Positions 1 to 7,629 of a DNA stretch of 64,000 nucleotides are shown here, in pieces. Position 1 is the stretch's first letter. Each line of letters opens with the position of its first letter. The DNA lies in the NCBI GenBank assembly GCA_030830895.1, contig JAURMC010000008.1:124001-188000 (forward strand). The letters run 5' to 3'. Position numbers and translations under genes: made by a program. This DNA is from Crocinitomicaceae bacterium. GTDB lineage: Bacteria; Bacteroidota; Bacteroidia; Flavobacteriales_D; Crocinitomicaceae. The notes beneath the pieces were generated by a model. That model worked only from the letters and a program-made list of their open reading frames with translations, searched no databases and had not been told where the DNA came from.

Positions 1-519
1 GTATTCCTAGTCAATGATATATTATTAAATATTACACCATTAAAAGATATGTTCGTAGGAATAAACAAACATGGTAAAAATAGAGCCGATACGCGAAAAA
101 TGATTGAGTCCATGTTTAACTCTGATAATGCGGTTTGTATATTTCCTGCTGGTCTTGTTAGTAGAAAACAACATGGTGTGATTAAGGATCTTGAATGGAA
201 ACGCACCTTTGTATCTTATGCCAGAACAACGGGACACCCAATAATACCAATACATATTGGGGGTAAATTATCTCGGTTTTTTTACGGATTACATCAATTT
301 AGAACCTGGGTTGGCATTAAAAGTAGCCTTGAAATGTTATTCCTAGCCGACGAATTATTTAAACAACGAGATAAAAAAATCGTTTTTACTGTTGGTGATT
401 CCATTTTTCTATCGAACGATCAAATAAACAATGATGAACACCGTATCTCTCAAGAAATAAAAGAACAACTTTATAACATACCCACCCAATATGGAGCCAA
501 TCATAGAAGCAATTCCTAA
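1..519 (+). CDS. lysophospholipid-type O-acyltransferase (GlsA-like), 5' end cut by the window
   Basis: The frame is open from base 1, so the N-terminus lies outside the window; 172 residues are visible. The motif FPAGLVSRK (about residues 45-53) corresponds to the glycerophosphate-acyltransferase block with FPxG. The usual HxxxxD catalytic block would be upstream and cannot be checked. The gene overlaps the next one by 29 nt, and that partner is an N-acyltransferase of the GlsB/OlsB type. In Bacteroidota such pairs make N-acyl amino-acid (glycine or ornithine) lipids: one enzyme N-acylates the amino acid, and this one adds the second, ester-linked acyl chain. The exact substrate is inferred from context. 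A general PlsC-type enzyme is the alternative. Confidence 0.75.
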   Translation, partial: VFLVNDILLNITPLKDMFVGINKHGKNRADTRKMIESMFNSDNAVCIFPAGLVSRKQHGVIKDLEWKRTFVSYARTTGHPIIPIHIGGKLSRFFYGLHQFRTWVGIKSSLEMLFLADELFKQRDKKIVFTVGDSIFLSNDQINNDEHRISQEIKEQLYNIPTQYGANHRSNS

Positions 520-1405
520 AGCCATCCTTAAAGAAGAACTCACTCGAAATGGATTAATTCGAACAACCCGAAAGGGTGATAATGAAATTTATATTATAAA
601 TAATACGAATGCTCCTCACGTGGTTCAAGAAATTGGACGTCTAAGGGAAATTACCTTCAGAGCCTCTGGCGGAGGAACCGGCCGCGCATTAGATCTTGAT
701 GAATATGATCTCGGTGAATATGCATACGAGCAGCTAATAGTATGGTCTCCCGAAGATGAAGAAATAATCGGGGGATATCGATTCGCATTTTGCAACCGTT
801 CAATCGATAATTCAGGCAGTATTCATTTGTCGACAACACATTATTTTGAATTCTCGACAGTTTTTATTAGTCAATACCTCCCCTTTACTATTGAACTTGG
901 TAGAAGTTGGGTGCAACCGAATTTTCAACCTACCGTAAATCCAAGAAAAGGCTTGTTCGCACTAGATAACATTTGGGATGGCCTTGGAGTATTAGTACGT
1001 GAACACCCTGAAATCAAATACTTTTTCGGAAAAGTTACTATGTATCCAAATTACGATACGGCCAGCAGGGATTTTTTATTACACTTCATGCACACTTATT
1101 TTCCGGACCGTGAAGGACTTATGAAACCATTTCACCCCTTAGTGCAAAACTATGACAGCAGTTATGCCGACAATCAATTAAAGGGTTTAAATTTCAAAGA
1201 CGGATTCAAGGTATTAAACTCTCATATTCGTGAAAAAGGAGAATTTATTCCGCCATTAGTTAATATATACATGAATCTTTCCCCCACTATGAAAACATTT
1301 GGAACAGCCGTAAATCCAGAGTTTGGTGGTGTGGAGGAAACAGGTATTTTGGTAACAATCGACGACATTTTCCCTGAAAAAAAGGAACGACACATGGTTT
1401 ATTGA
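491..1405 (+). CDS. GNAT-type N-acyltransferase (GlsB/OlsB-like), amino-acid lipid synthesis
   Basis: 304 residues resembling the hemolysin/OlsB-type acyltransferases that transfer a 3-hydroxyacyl chain from acyl-ACP to an amino acid. Visible features are an early conserved stretch (VQEIGRLREITFRASGGGTG, about residues 45-65), then GGYRF and ELGRSWVQPNFQ, all typical of the family. The start overlaps the upstream O-acyltransferase by 29 nt, so the two are probably co-translated. Known GlsB proteins make commendamide-like N-acyl glycine; glycine versus ornithine cannot be decided from sequence. The gene ends 7 nt from the convergent sigma factor gene. Confidence 0.8.
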   Translation: MEPIIEAIPKAILKEELTRNGLIRTTRKGDNEIYIINNTNAPHVVQEIGRLREITFRASGGGTGRALDLDEYDLGEYAYEQLIVWSPEDEEIIGGYRFAFCNRSIDNSGSIHLSTTHYFEFSTVFISQYLPFTIELGRSWVQPNFQPTVNPRKGLFALDNIWDGLGVLVREHPEIKYFFGKVTMYPNYDTASRDFLLHFMHTYFPDREGLMKPFHPLVQNYDSSYADNQLKGLNFKDGFKVLNSHIREKGEFIPPLVNIYMNLSPTMKTFGTAVNPEFGGVEETGILVTIDDIFPEKKERHMVY

Positions 1406-1412
1406 GTTTAGG

Positions 1413-1988
1413 TCATGTCAACCAAGGATATGCGCGTAAAAGGGAATCTAAGTCCTTAACACCAGATTTACGAATGATTCGCTGTTTTAAACGACCTATC
1501 GTTACATCCACATGAGCAACATTCAAGATTCGTGAAATTCGTGCGGAAGGAACGCCATAGTAGTACTTCAGTTTCAGCATTAAGGCATCGCGTTTGCTCA
1601 AATGAAGTAAGATATCGGACATGGCATGAAAATAATCAGGCTCCCCTTTAGGTTGATCCGTATTATTTGATTCGTCTGAGTAATTTGCACGAGCAATGCT
1701 TGTTTTTTCCTCAGAAATTAAAGTTACTTTACGCTTTTTGTGCTTTTTGCGAAGCATCGAAATGCTAAAATTAGATACTACCGCTTTTAACCATGAACGC
1801 GTATTAAATAAATCTATGTCTGTTGAATATTTGGTCGATAAAATCTGATAGAAGTGAATGCAAAATTCTTGATACACATCAAATACTTCTTCTCCTTCGA
1901 ATTTCAATCGAATTTGTTGTAAGAAAAACCCTTGATATCGATTCAAGATTTCGGTGAAAATTACGTCGATATGCTTTTTATCTACCAT
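1413..1988 (-). CDS. RNA polymerase sigma-70 family (ECF-like) factor
   Basis: 191 residues with a region-2-like N-terminal half (YQEFCIHFYQIL, then RSWLKAVVSNFSISMLRKKHKKR) and a region-4-like C-terminal helix-turn-helix (LSKRDALMLKLKYYYGVPSARISRILNV). This is the usual size for an ECF sigma factor. The start codon lies inside the end of the upstream gene (11-nt overlap), so the two are probably translationally coupled. No recognisable anti-sigma factor is adjacent; the coupled unknown protein is the only candidate regulator. The regulon is unknown. Confidence 0.75.
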   Translation of the reverse strand: MVDKKHIDVIFTEILNRYQGFFLQQIRLKFEGEEVFDVYQEFCIHFYQILSTKYSTDIDLFNTRSWLKAVVSNFSISMLRKKHKKRKVTLISEEKTSIARANYSDESNNTDQPKGEPDYFHAMSDILLHLSKRDALMLKLKYYYGVPSARISRILNVAHVDVTIGRLKQRIIRKSGVKDLDSLLRAYPWLT

Positions 1989-2547
1989 CTATTGTCGCTT
2001 CGGAAGCCTGAGTTAATCCGCATAAATACTCTATGGATGAACCTTTAGCAACCCCTTCCTTAAGTTGGGTTACAAACCAAGAATGATTCGGTTCAATGCC
2101 TCTAAAAAATAGTTCAGGTTTTCGTAACAAATAAGTAGGAACGTTACTCGACTTAAGTTGTAATATCAGCTGTGCCAACTCCTTTCGACTATCCAGTGCA
2201 GCCATCCCTACAGGATAAATAAAAAATACCGCAACCAAGGTATTCGTGTATTTGTACTGGGATATTGCAGCGGCCACAATCCATTCGCTCGGGTCGCCAA
2301 TTAGTATAAATTTTTGATTGTGATTGATAGAACCTTGGATTGCTTTTTCTAAATGTTCAGGAGTATAACTTTCACAGGGAATACAGGATGTTTTTTTTGA
2401 ATCATATAAAAATCCACCTATTCCTTCAGTTAAAACACCGGGTTCATAAACTAACGAATTAAGTTCCAAATAATCATTGGTTGAAACCAAGGACCGCGCA
2501 TGATTGCCGACTAAAATCACCTGATCAGCACTTGATAAAAAATCCAT
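1978..2547 (-). CDS. conserved-looking protein of unknown function, coupled to the sigma factor
   Basis: 189 residues, no signal peptide and no clear membrane segment. Predicted alternation of hydrophobic strands and helices (QVILVGNHARSL near the N-terminus, KFILIGDPSEWIVAAAI and LVAVFFIYPVGMAAL in the middle) suggests a Rossmann-like alpha/beta fold. I do not recognise the family. It contains a CIPCES stretch with two closely spaced cysteines. Its end overlaps the sigma-factor start by 11 nt, which suggests a functional link such as sensing or control of the sigma factor; that is inference. It is divergent from porQ and shares a short promoter region containing a perfect inverted repeat. 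Confidence 0.55.
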   Translation of the reverse strand: MDFLSSADQVILVGNHARSLVSTNDYLELNSLVYEPGVLTEGIGGFLYDSKKTSCIPCESYTPEHLEKAIQGSINHNQKFILIGDPSEWIVAAAISQYKYTNTLVAVFFIYPVGMAALDSRKELAQLILQLKSSNVPTYLLRKPELFFRGIEPNHSWFVTQLKEGVAKGSSIEYLCGLTQASEATIDGR

Positions 2548-2557
2548 GTTCTTTTTT

Positions 2558-2579
2558 CATTAAAATTACAATTTTAATG
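2558..2579. promoter_or_regulatory. perfect inverted repeat in the divergent porQ/unknown-gene promoter region
   Basis: Two 10-bp arms (CATTAAAATT and its exact complement) are separated by two bases. The repeat starts 11 bp upstream of the minus-strand start at 2547 and ends 24 bp before the porQ start. Its position between divergent genes is that expected of an operator. It is AT-rich, so chance is not excluded. Confidence 0.35.
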
Positions 2580-2603
2580 TTAATTTGCCGTTCACAACTA
2601 CCG

Positions 2604-3653
2604 ATGAAATTATACTTCTTCCTTTTATGGTTAATGGTTAATGTAGTAACCATTCCAGTGCATGCACAACTCGGAGGGAACTATGTGTATGGTTTTTTGA
2701 ATTTGCCCACGGGAGCACGAGCGGCTGGTCTTGGAGGATATGCTTCACCAACCGCAGATAAAACATTAGATTTTGCTATTTTCAACCCCTCATTAGCCAA
2801 TGAATCCATGCTCGGGAACTACTCATTTCAGCAGGCTATACTGCCCTCAGGCATCACTTTCGGTACGATCTCTACGGCCTTGTTAGTAAAAAAAGGAGTA
2901 TTAGTCCCCTACATTCGTCATGTGAGTTATGGATCATTTCAAGGCTATGACGCTACCGGAAATGCTACAAATACGTTCAGCGCTTTTGATTTTCAAACTG
3001 GCGCAAGCTATTCATATCCGATAAATCCTGTGTTTACGCTGGGAGTGAATGCCGGCATCATTGGGTCATATTTAGAAACTTATTCGTCTTATGGCCTATC
3101 AGGTGGTTTTGCCGTACAATATCACCATACAAGTGAGTTAATTCATGCTACACTGCTTGCAAGAAATGTTGGGGTTCAGCTAAAAGGATATACGGGAATT
3201 GACGATGCATTAAATTCGCTTCCGTTAGAAATCCAGAGCAGTATAAGCATTAAATTAAAACACGCCCCACTACGATTTACTTTCATCGGACATCACTTGA
3301 ATCAATGGAAAATCGGTTACTACGACCCAACTATTTTACCAAAAATCGATGGCCTTACCGGAGATACTATACAACCACCAAGTGTAGGTTTTGTTGAGCA
3401 ACTAGGTAGGCATTTGGTTATGCAAGCGGAATTAGTAACCAATGGTGTATTTCAACTGCGCATTGGGTTTGACTACCATCGAAGACAAGAGTTGAAATTG
3501 GAACAAGCACCGGGTATTTCGGGATTATCATTTGGTGTAGGACTCAATTTCCGAAAATTCAGATTGGACTACGGATTTATGGTTTATTCAAAGGCTGGAA
3601 TGAATAATTCAATCGGGTTAAGTACCAAATTAAGTGATTGGAAAAAGCATTAA
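2604..3653 (+). CDS. porQ: type IX secretion system outer-membrane protein PorQ
   Basis: 349 residues, with a signal peptide ending near VHAQ and then the family's N-terminal signature YGFLNLPTGARAAGLGG. A FadL-like 14-strand barrel is expected for this PorV/PorQ group. In Porphyromonas, PorQ belongs to the PorU-PorV-PorQ-PorZ attachment complex that processes and anchors T9SS cargo. Here the cargo would include the two type B proteins near the end of the window. A longer open frame exists upstream, but ATG 2604 places the signal peptide at the N-terminus. The stop overlaps the convergent gene by 4 nt. Confidence 0.8.
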   Translation: MKLYFFLLWLMVNVVTIPVHAQLGGNYVYGFLNLPTGARAAGLGGYASPTADKTLDFAIFNPSLANESMLGNYSFQQAILPSGITFGTISTALLVKKGVLVPYIRHVSYGSFQGYDATGNATNTFSAFDFQTGASYSYPINPVFTLGVNAGIIGSYLETYSSYGLSGGFAVQYHHTSELIHATLLARNVGVQLKGYTGIDDALNSLPLEIQSSISIKLKHAPLRFTFIGHHLNQWKIGYYDPTILPKIDGLTGDTIQPPSVGFVEQLGRHLVMQAELVTNGVFQLRIGFDYHRRQELKLEQAPGISGLSFGVGLNFRKFRLDYGFMVYSKAGMNNSIGLSTKLSDWKKH

Positions 3654-4201
3654 ATGGCAATGGATCTTAATATTTGATCTTCTGAAAATTCAGCTAGAAC
3701 CTTTCGAGCTCCTTCAATAGAAATTGACACTTGATTGGACATTACATCGAGGTTCTCGTTCGTACTCAATTCAAACGTTAAATCTTCTTTTGCTTCCAAC
3801 CCTTTTAATAAAAATAATGAGGATCCAATCATTGCAAGAGATTTCGGAGGCGTATCTAATAACCCTACAGAATCCACTTGTTTTACCTTTACCTTGGACA
3901 TGATCAATCCAATGCGGTGATGAAACGCTAATTGTTCCTTCGTGGGCAATGAAGACAACGCCGGAATTAATTGGTTTAATTCGAACACATCATTTGTATT
4001 TAAAGCGACCCGGACAGCATTCCCAGATTTGCCCAAGCGAAACAACCAAAATCGAAGAACAACCACCAAACTAATAGTAACTGCTATCCCAACGAATTTT
4101 GCAATCTCAACAAAATCAAACCAAATTAAAAACGGAATTGAAATTAAGGAGATAAAAAAGAAAATAAGCCAAGGAATAAATCTAAATGACTTTTGATTCA
4201 T
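3650..4201 (-). CDS. two-TM membrane protein of unknown function
   Basis: 183 residues. Two adjacent hydrophobic segments (about residues 10-30 and 33-52) form a hairpin, followed by a soluble tail of about 130 residues. The tail contains a helical part (NTNDVFELNQLIPALSSLPTKEQLAF) and a part with predicted strands. I do not recognise the family. It starts immediately after the stop of the 68-residue gene upstream, so the two are probably co-transcribed. Confidence 0.55.
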   Translation of the reverse strand: MNQKSFRFIPWLIFFFISLISIPFLIWFDFVEIAKFVGIAVTISLVVVLRFWLFRLGKSGNAVRVALNTNDVFELNQLIPALSSLPTKEQLAFHHRIGLIMSKVKVKQVDSVGLLDTPPKSLAMIGSSLFLLKGLEAKEDLTFELSTNENLDVMSNQVSISIEGARKVLAEFSEDQILRSIAI

Positions 4202-4408
4202 TTAACTTTTAGAATCTTCTGCGATCCATTTATCGTTAAACATTTCTCCCCTAATGATTACCGTTTTAGTGCGCGCGTACTCTTCTGCGGCCATCATCAT
4301 TTGTTCTCTGGTGTCTCTACGTATTAGTATTGAACTTGAACCTGGCACTTTCAGTTCGATGTAAAAGCCATTCTTTAAACGTGCCGGTCGTGTTGGTGGT
4401 CTACCCAT
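4202..4408 (-). CDS. small conserved Bacteroidota protein of unknown function (MGRPPTRPARL type)
   Basis: 68 residues when started at ATG 4408; an in-frame upstream ATG would add 11 residues of low-quality sequence. The N-terminus MGRPPTRPARLKNGFYIE is one I recall from small proteins of many Flavobacteriia. GRPP resembles an AT-hook core, but there is only one copy. The rest is a compact alpha/beta stretch (SILIRRDTREQMMMAAEEYA). The protein is basic and probably cytoplasmic. Function is unknown. Confidence 0.65.
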   Translation of the reverse strand: MGRPPTRPARLKNGFYIELKVPGSSSILIRRDTREQMMMAAEEYARTKTVIIRGEMFNDKWIAEDSKS

Positions 4409-4525
4409 GTCGAAAATTGAATTTTTATACAAATTAAACATTTTTTATCGAATTTGGTTTGCTTTTATGAAATTTTAGGAAAGGCCTTGCCGAATAAAAT
4501 CCTATGTACTGTCCAAACATTGCTG

Positions 4526-4533
4526 TACTTTTG
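4526..4533 (+). promoter_or_regulatory. Bacteroidota -7 box (TACTTTTG) for the ABC-F gene
   Basis: Matches TAnnTTTG exactly and ends 3 nt before ATG 4537. With the usual spacing, transcription would begin at or next to the start codon, giving a leaderless message. Confidence 0.6.
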
Positions 4534-4536
4534 CAC

Positions 4537-6411
4537 ATGATTTCATTCGAAAAGCTCGGTTATTTTCTTCCTCAAGGGTTTCTTTTTTCAGACGTGAGTT
4601 TACAAATCAATCGTGGCGACAAAATTGGATTGGTGGGTAAGAATGGTGCTGGAAAATCCACTATGCTGCGTCTAATAACAGGACAAATTCAACCCTCTGA
4701 AGGAAAAGTTCACTTACCCAAAGATCTAAAATTAGGCTTTTTATCACAGGATATTAAAATTAGTACTTCACAAACCGTGTTTAATTACTTGGTTACCTCG
4801 AACACTTTGCTTACCGAATTAGGTAAAAAAATTGAATACATTAACGAATCACTAACCAGTCGTACAGACTACGAATCTGAATCATACCTGACCTTACTAG
4901 ATGAACTTTCTGATTGCAACCAAGCCTTTCAAATCCATGATGGCTATAATTGGGAAGAAAAAATAATGGCCGTACTTGAAGGATTAGGTTTTAATAAAGA
5001 AGAGGTTCATCGCCCGTTAGATACATTTTCTGGGGGGTGGAAAATGCGGGCGGAATTAGCCCGTATTTTAGTGAATGAGCCAGATGCCTTGTTATTAGAT
5101 GAGCCAACTAACCACCTCGATATATTAAGTATTGCTTGGTTAGAGCAATACCTGCAACGTTTTAATGGTGCGGTGATCTTAATTTCACACGACCGTTTAT
5201 TTCTGGATAACGTAACCAAGCGAACGCTGGATATAAGCATGGGTAAAGTAGTTGATTATGCCTTTGGATTTTCAAAATATAAAGAACGTAGAGAAGAAGA
5301 AACAGAACGTTTAGAGCAAGCCAAAAAGCAGCAAGATAAAGACATCAAGCAAACTGAAATGCTGATTGAAAAATTCCGAGCTAAACAATCTAAAGCAGCC
5401 TTTGCACAATCCTTAATCAAAAAACTAGACCGAACCGAGCGTATTGAAATTGAACGCGATAATTACGGCGGCATGCGCGTGCGTTTCCCGCTGAGTGTGC
5501 AGCCTGGTAAATGGGTACTTAATATGGAAGGCGTGGCAAAATCCTACGAAACAACGCTTTTCCATTCTGTTTCAATTTCCGTTGGACGTGGAGAAAAAAT
5601 TGCGTTATTAGGACCTAATGGTGTGGGTAAATCAACGCTGCTCAAAATCATGATGAATCAAATCAGTTATGACGGCTCGGTTGAGTATGGTCATAACGTC
5701 GGTATTGGATATTTCGCTCAGGACCAAGCAGAACAATTGGACCCTAACCTAACAATTTTCGAAACCGTAGATCAGGTAGCTAAAGGAGAAATTCGTCAAC
5801 AAATCCGAAGCTTACTAGGAACCTTCCTGTTCAGTGGCGAGGACACGCAGAAGAAAGTCGGTGTGCTCTCCGGTGGGGAACGCACGAGGCTGGCCTTGTG
5901 TCAGATGTTGTTAAGTCCTTCAAACTTTTTAATCTTGGATGAGCCAACCAATCACTTGGATATCCCATCAAAAGAAATTTTAAAGAATGCTTTATTGAAT
6001 TACGAGGGTACCTTTCTAATAGTATCTCACGACCGTGAGTTTTTAGCTGGACTAACCAACCGTATTTGGGATATTGAAGAGCAGCAACTAAAGATACATC
6101 ACTTTGAACTGGACGAATATTTAAAATACAAAGCCCCAAAAGACTTAAAAACCGTTGAAAAAAAGGATTTGGAAGTTGAAAAGAAAGTAGTTCAAGAAAA
6201 ACCAGAACGCATTGACCGCGAACAGCAAAAGAAACTACAAAAAGTAGAACGGAACATTGAAGAAACGGAAGGCAAGATTGCAACATTAGAAAGTCAACTA
6301 GCCGACATAAATTACAACGACCCGGCCTACCACACTTTGTTAAATGAATACAACACGCTCAAAGCAAATCTTGATGGATTAATGGAAGCGTGGGAAAAAT
6401 TGGCGGGATAG
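4537..6411 (+). CDS. ABC-F family ATPase (ribosome-associated type)
   Basis: 624 residues with two ABC domains and no membrane segment. Domain 1 has Walker A GKNGAGKST, signature FSGGWKMR and Walker B LLLDEPTNHLD. Domain 2 has GPNGVGKST, LSGGERTR and LILDEPTNHLD. Between them lies a charged linker (about residues 240-300), the P-site tRNA interaction motif position. The last ~90 residues form a predicted coiled coil rich in K/E, as in Uup-type proteins. ABC-F proteins act on translating ribosomes; some confer antibiotic resistance but most are housekeeping. ATG 4537 was chosen because it begins the ABC domain (MISFEKL) and sits 3 nt after a -7 box. Confidence 0.9.
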   Translation: MISFEKLGYFLPQGFLFSDVSLQINRGDKIGLVGKNGAGKSTMLRLITGQIQPSEGKVHLPKDLKLGFLSQDIKISTSQTVFNYLVTSNTLLTELGKKIEYINESLTSRTDYESESYLTLLDELSDCNQAFQIHDGYNWEEKIMAVLEGLGFNKEEVHRPLDTFSGGWKMRAELARILVNEPDALLLDEPTNHLDILSIAWLEQYLQRFNGAVILISHDRLFLDNVTKRTLDISMGKVVDYAFGFSKYKERREEETERLEQAKKQQDKDIKQTEMLIEKFRAKQSKAAFAQSLIKKLDRTERIEIERDNYGGMRVRFPLSVQPGKWVLNMEGVAKSYETTLFHSVSISVGRGEKIALLGPNGVGKSTLLKIMMNQISYDGSVEYGHNVGIGYFAQDQAEQLDPNLTIFETVDQVAKGEIRQQIRSLLGTFLFSGEDTQKKVGVLSGGERTRLALCQMLLSPSNFLILDEPTNHLDIPSKEILKNALLNYEGTFLIVSHDREFLAGLTNRIWDIEEQQLKIHHFELDEYLKYKAPKDLKTVEKKDLEVEKKVVQEKPERIDREQQKKLQKVERNIEETEGKIATLESQLADINYNDPAYHTLLNEYNTLKANLDGLMEAWEKLAG

Positions 6412-6494
6412 ATTAAAGCTCATCACGAGCTCAGAGACCGCTTATTGGATAGGCTTTGAATTCCCAATAATCGAAAAAATGAAGTCTTGGTGAG

Positions 6495-6529
6495 CACCCT
6501 TCGATACGTCCTTCGGACTACTCAGGGTG
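6495..6529. repeat. REP-like nested hairpin element
   Basis: Outer arms CACCCT/AGGGTG (6495-6500 and 6524-6529) enclose an inner stem GTCC-TTC-GGAC (6508-6518). It lies in the 173-bp gap between the convergent ABC-F and small lipoprotein genes. From memory, near-identical hairpins of the form CCTTCG...CTCAGGGTG are dispersed in many bacterial genomes. It could also terminate transcription from both sides, but there is no T-run directly after it. Confidence 0.5.
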
Positions 6530-6584
6530 TAGTAAAAAACAGAGGGAATTGTTACTCTTAATTCAGGAGGAATTCACCGCTGTA

Positions 6585-6857
6585 TTACCCATATCGCCTG
6601 GCTTTTCGTCGCTTATCGCGACGCATACGACGAATGTCCTTCTTCATAGCTTTACGCATAGGTTTTGACTGATTTTTCAGGTGCGTTTTATAGGATTTTT
6701 CTACCATTCGTTTTCTTCGCTTTTCTTCTTTATTGTGCTTTTTCCATTGAGCCGCCCGTTGCTTTTCAAACGATCCGTCTGCCCCGGCTTTGCATGCTAC
6801 CAGAATAATCAAAAAGACCATGACTAAATGTCGCCACGTGACGTGAATTATTCGCAT
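6585..6857 (-). CDS. small, very basic lipoprotein of unknown function
   Basis: 90 residues from ATG 6857: a charged start (MRIIHVTWRH), a hydrophobic core and the lipobox LVAC, then a mature part made mostly of K, R and E with motifs such as KKDIRRMRRDKRRKARRYG at the C-terminus. Such a basic surface or periplasmic tail could bind peptidoglycan, LPS phosphate or nucleic acid; none of this is shown. An alternative ATG at 6821 would leave almost no n-region. The start lies only 18 bp from the divergent start at 6876, so the promoters must overlap the opposing coding regions. Confidence 0.55.
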   Translation of the reverse strand: MRIIHVTWRHLVMVFLIILVACKAGADGSFEKQRAAQWKKHNKEEKRRKRMVEKSYKTHLKNQSKPMRKAMKKDIRRMRRDKRRKARRYG

Positions 6858-6863
6858 TATTAT

Positions 6864-6871
6864 TACCTTTG
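6864..6871 (+). promoter_or_regulatory. -7 box (TACCTTTG) for the Rieske-like lipoprotein gene
   Basis: Exact TAnnTTTG match ending 4 nt before ATG 6876, squeezed between two divergent start codons. It predicts a leaderless transcript. Confidence 0.6.
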
Positions 6872-6875
6872 GCTC

Positions 6876-7301
6876 ATGGTTCAACGATTGATTTTTATTT
6901 TAGTTACCTCACTTTCAGTGTTTTCATGTGGGAAAAACAATCAAAATCCAGTTCCCAATATTCCCGTTGATGTTACCATTGACCTTAGTTTTCCAAGTTA
7001 CAGCGCACTGCAAGGGGTAAGCGGGTACAGCTACGTGAATGGCGGATCTAGGGGGATTATAGTTTACCGAAAATCATTAAATGAATTTGTGGCATTCGAT
7101 CGGCATTCCCCCGCTGATATTGAAGGTACCTGCATAGAACCACTTTATCCTGACGCTATCAACTTTTTAGAACTAATTGATTCTTGCAATAACGCCCGTT
7201 TTTCATTATACGATGGTTCACCCATTAGCAACTCTCAGTTTGGATTAAGGCAATATGCCACACAATTTAACGGATCTAACATACTTCGCATTTATAACTA
7301 A
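6876..7301 (+). CDS. Rieske-fold-like lipoprotein lacking cluster ligands
   Basis: 141 residues: signal peptide with lipobox FSC, then a small beta domain. The layout (GGSRGIIVYRKSLNEFVAFDR, a Cys region, SLYDGSPISNSQFGLRQY, final LRIYN) matches the Rieske-like lipoproteins common in Flavobacteriia. The expected CxH and CxxH ligand pairs are absent: the mature part has only Cys in GTCIEP and DSCNN. It is therefore probably a fold-retaining protein without a [2Fe-2S] cluster. It is followed after 1 nt by a [2Fe-2S] ferredoxin gene in the same direction. Outer- or inner-membrane lipoprotein of unknown role. Confidence 0.65.
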   Translation: MVQRLIFILVTSLSVFSCGKNNQNPVPNIPVDVTIDLSFPSYSALQGVSGYSYVNGGSRGIIVYRKSLNEFVAFDRHSPADIEGTCIEPLYPDAINFLELIDSCNNARFSLYDGSPISNSQFGLRQYATQFNGSNILRIYN

Positions 7302-7302
7302 T

Positions 7303-7629
7303 ATGAACGAAATTAAGGTAACCATAATTGACCGAGAAGGTCAAGCCCATGAATTGGTAGGACCAACCGACATGAATATGAACATCATGGAATTGTGCAA
7401 AGCCTATGAATTGCCCGTATTGGGTGAATGTGGTGGAATGGCCATGTGTGCTACCTGTCAAGTATATTTGGAATCTGAAACCGACTTACCTGAACAAAGT
7501 GATGCGGAATTAGATATGCTGGATCAAGCATTTTATGTTAAGTCAAGTAGCCGCTTGGGTTGTCAAATTCACTTAGATGATTCGATCAATGGAATTGTGT
7601 TGCGCTTAGCGCCAGAATCAGCGAATTAG
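7303..7629 (+). CDS. [2Fe-2S] ferredoxin (adrenodoxin/plant type)
   Basis: 108 residues. Cluster-binding cysteines fit C-x5-C-x2-C (GECGGMAMCATC, about residues 44-53) plus a later Cys in LGCQIHL. This is the adrenodoxin-like spacing. It is a cytoplasmic electron carrier; its redox partner is not evident. The start ATG 7303 follows the stop of the lipoprotein gene by 1 nt. The ORF can be extended upstream in frame, but that would overlap the lipoprotein. The stop overlaps the convergent nadE end by 4 nt. Confidence 0.9.
   Translation: MNEIKVTIIDREGQAHELVGPTDMNMNIMELCKAYELPVLGECGGMAMCATCQVYLESETDLPEQSDAELDMLDQAFYVKSSSRLGCQIHLDDSINGIVLRLAPESAN

Noticed and set aside
5831-6286. 151-codon minus-strand frame inside the ABC-F gene
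   Set aside because: Lies wholly opposite the second ABC domain and its coiled coil; shadow of that gene.
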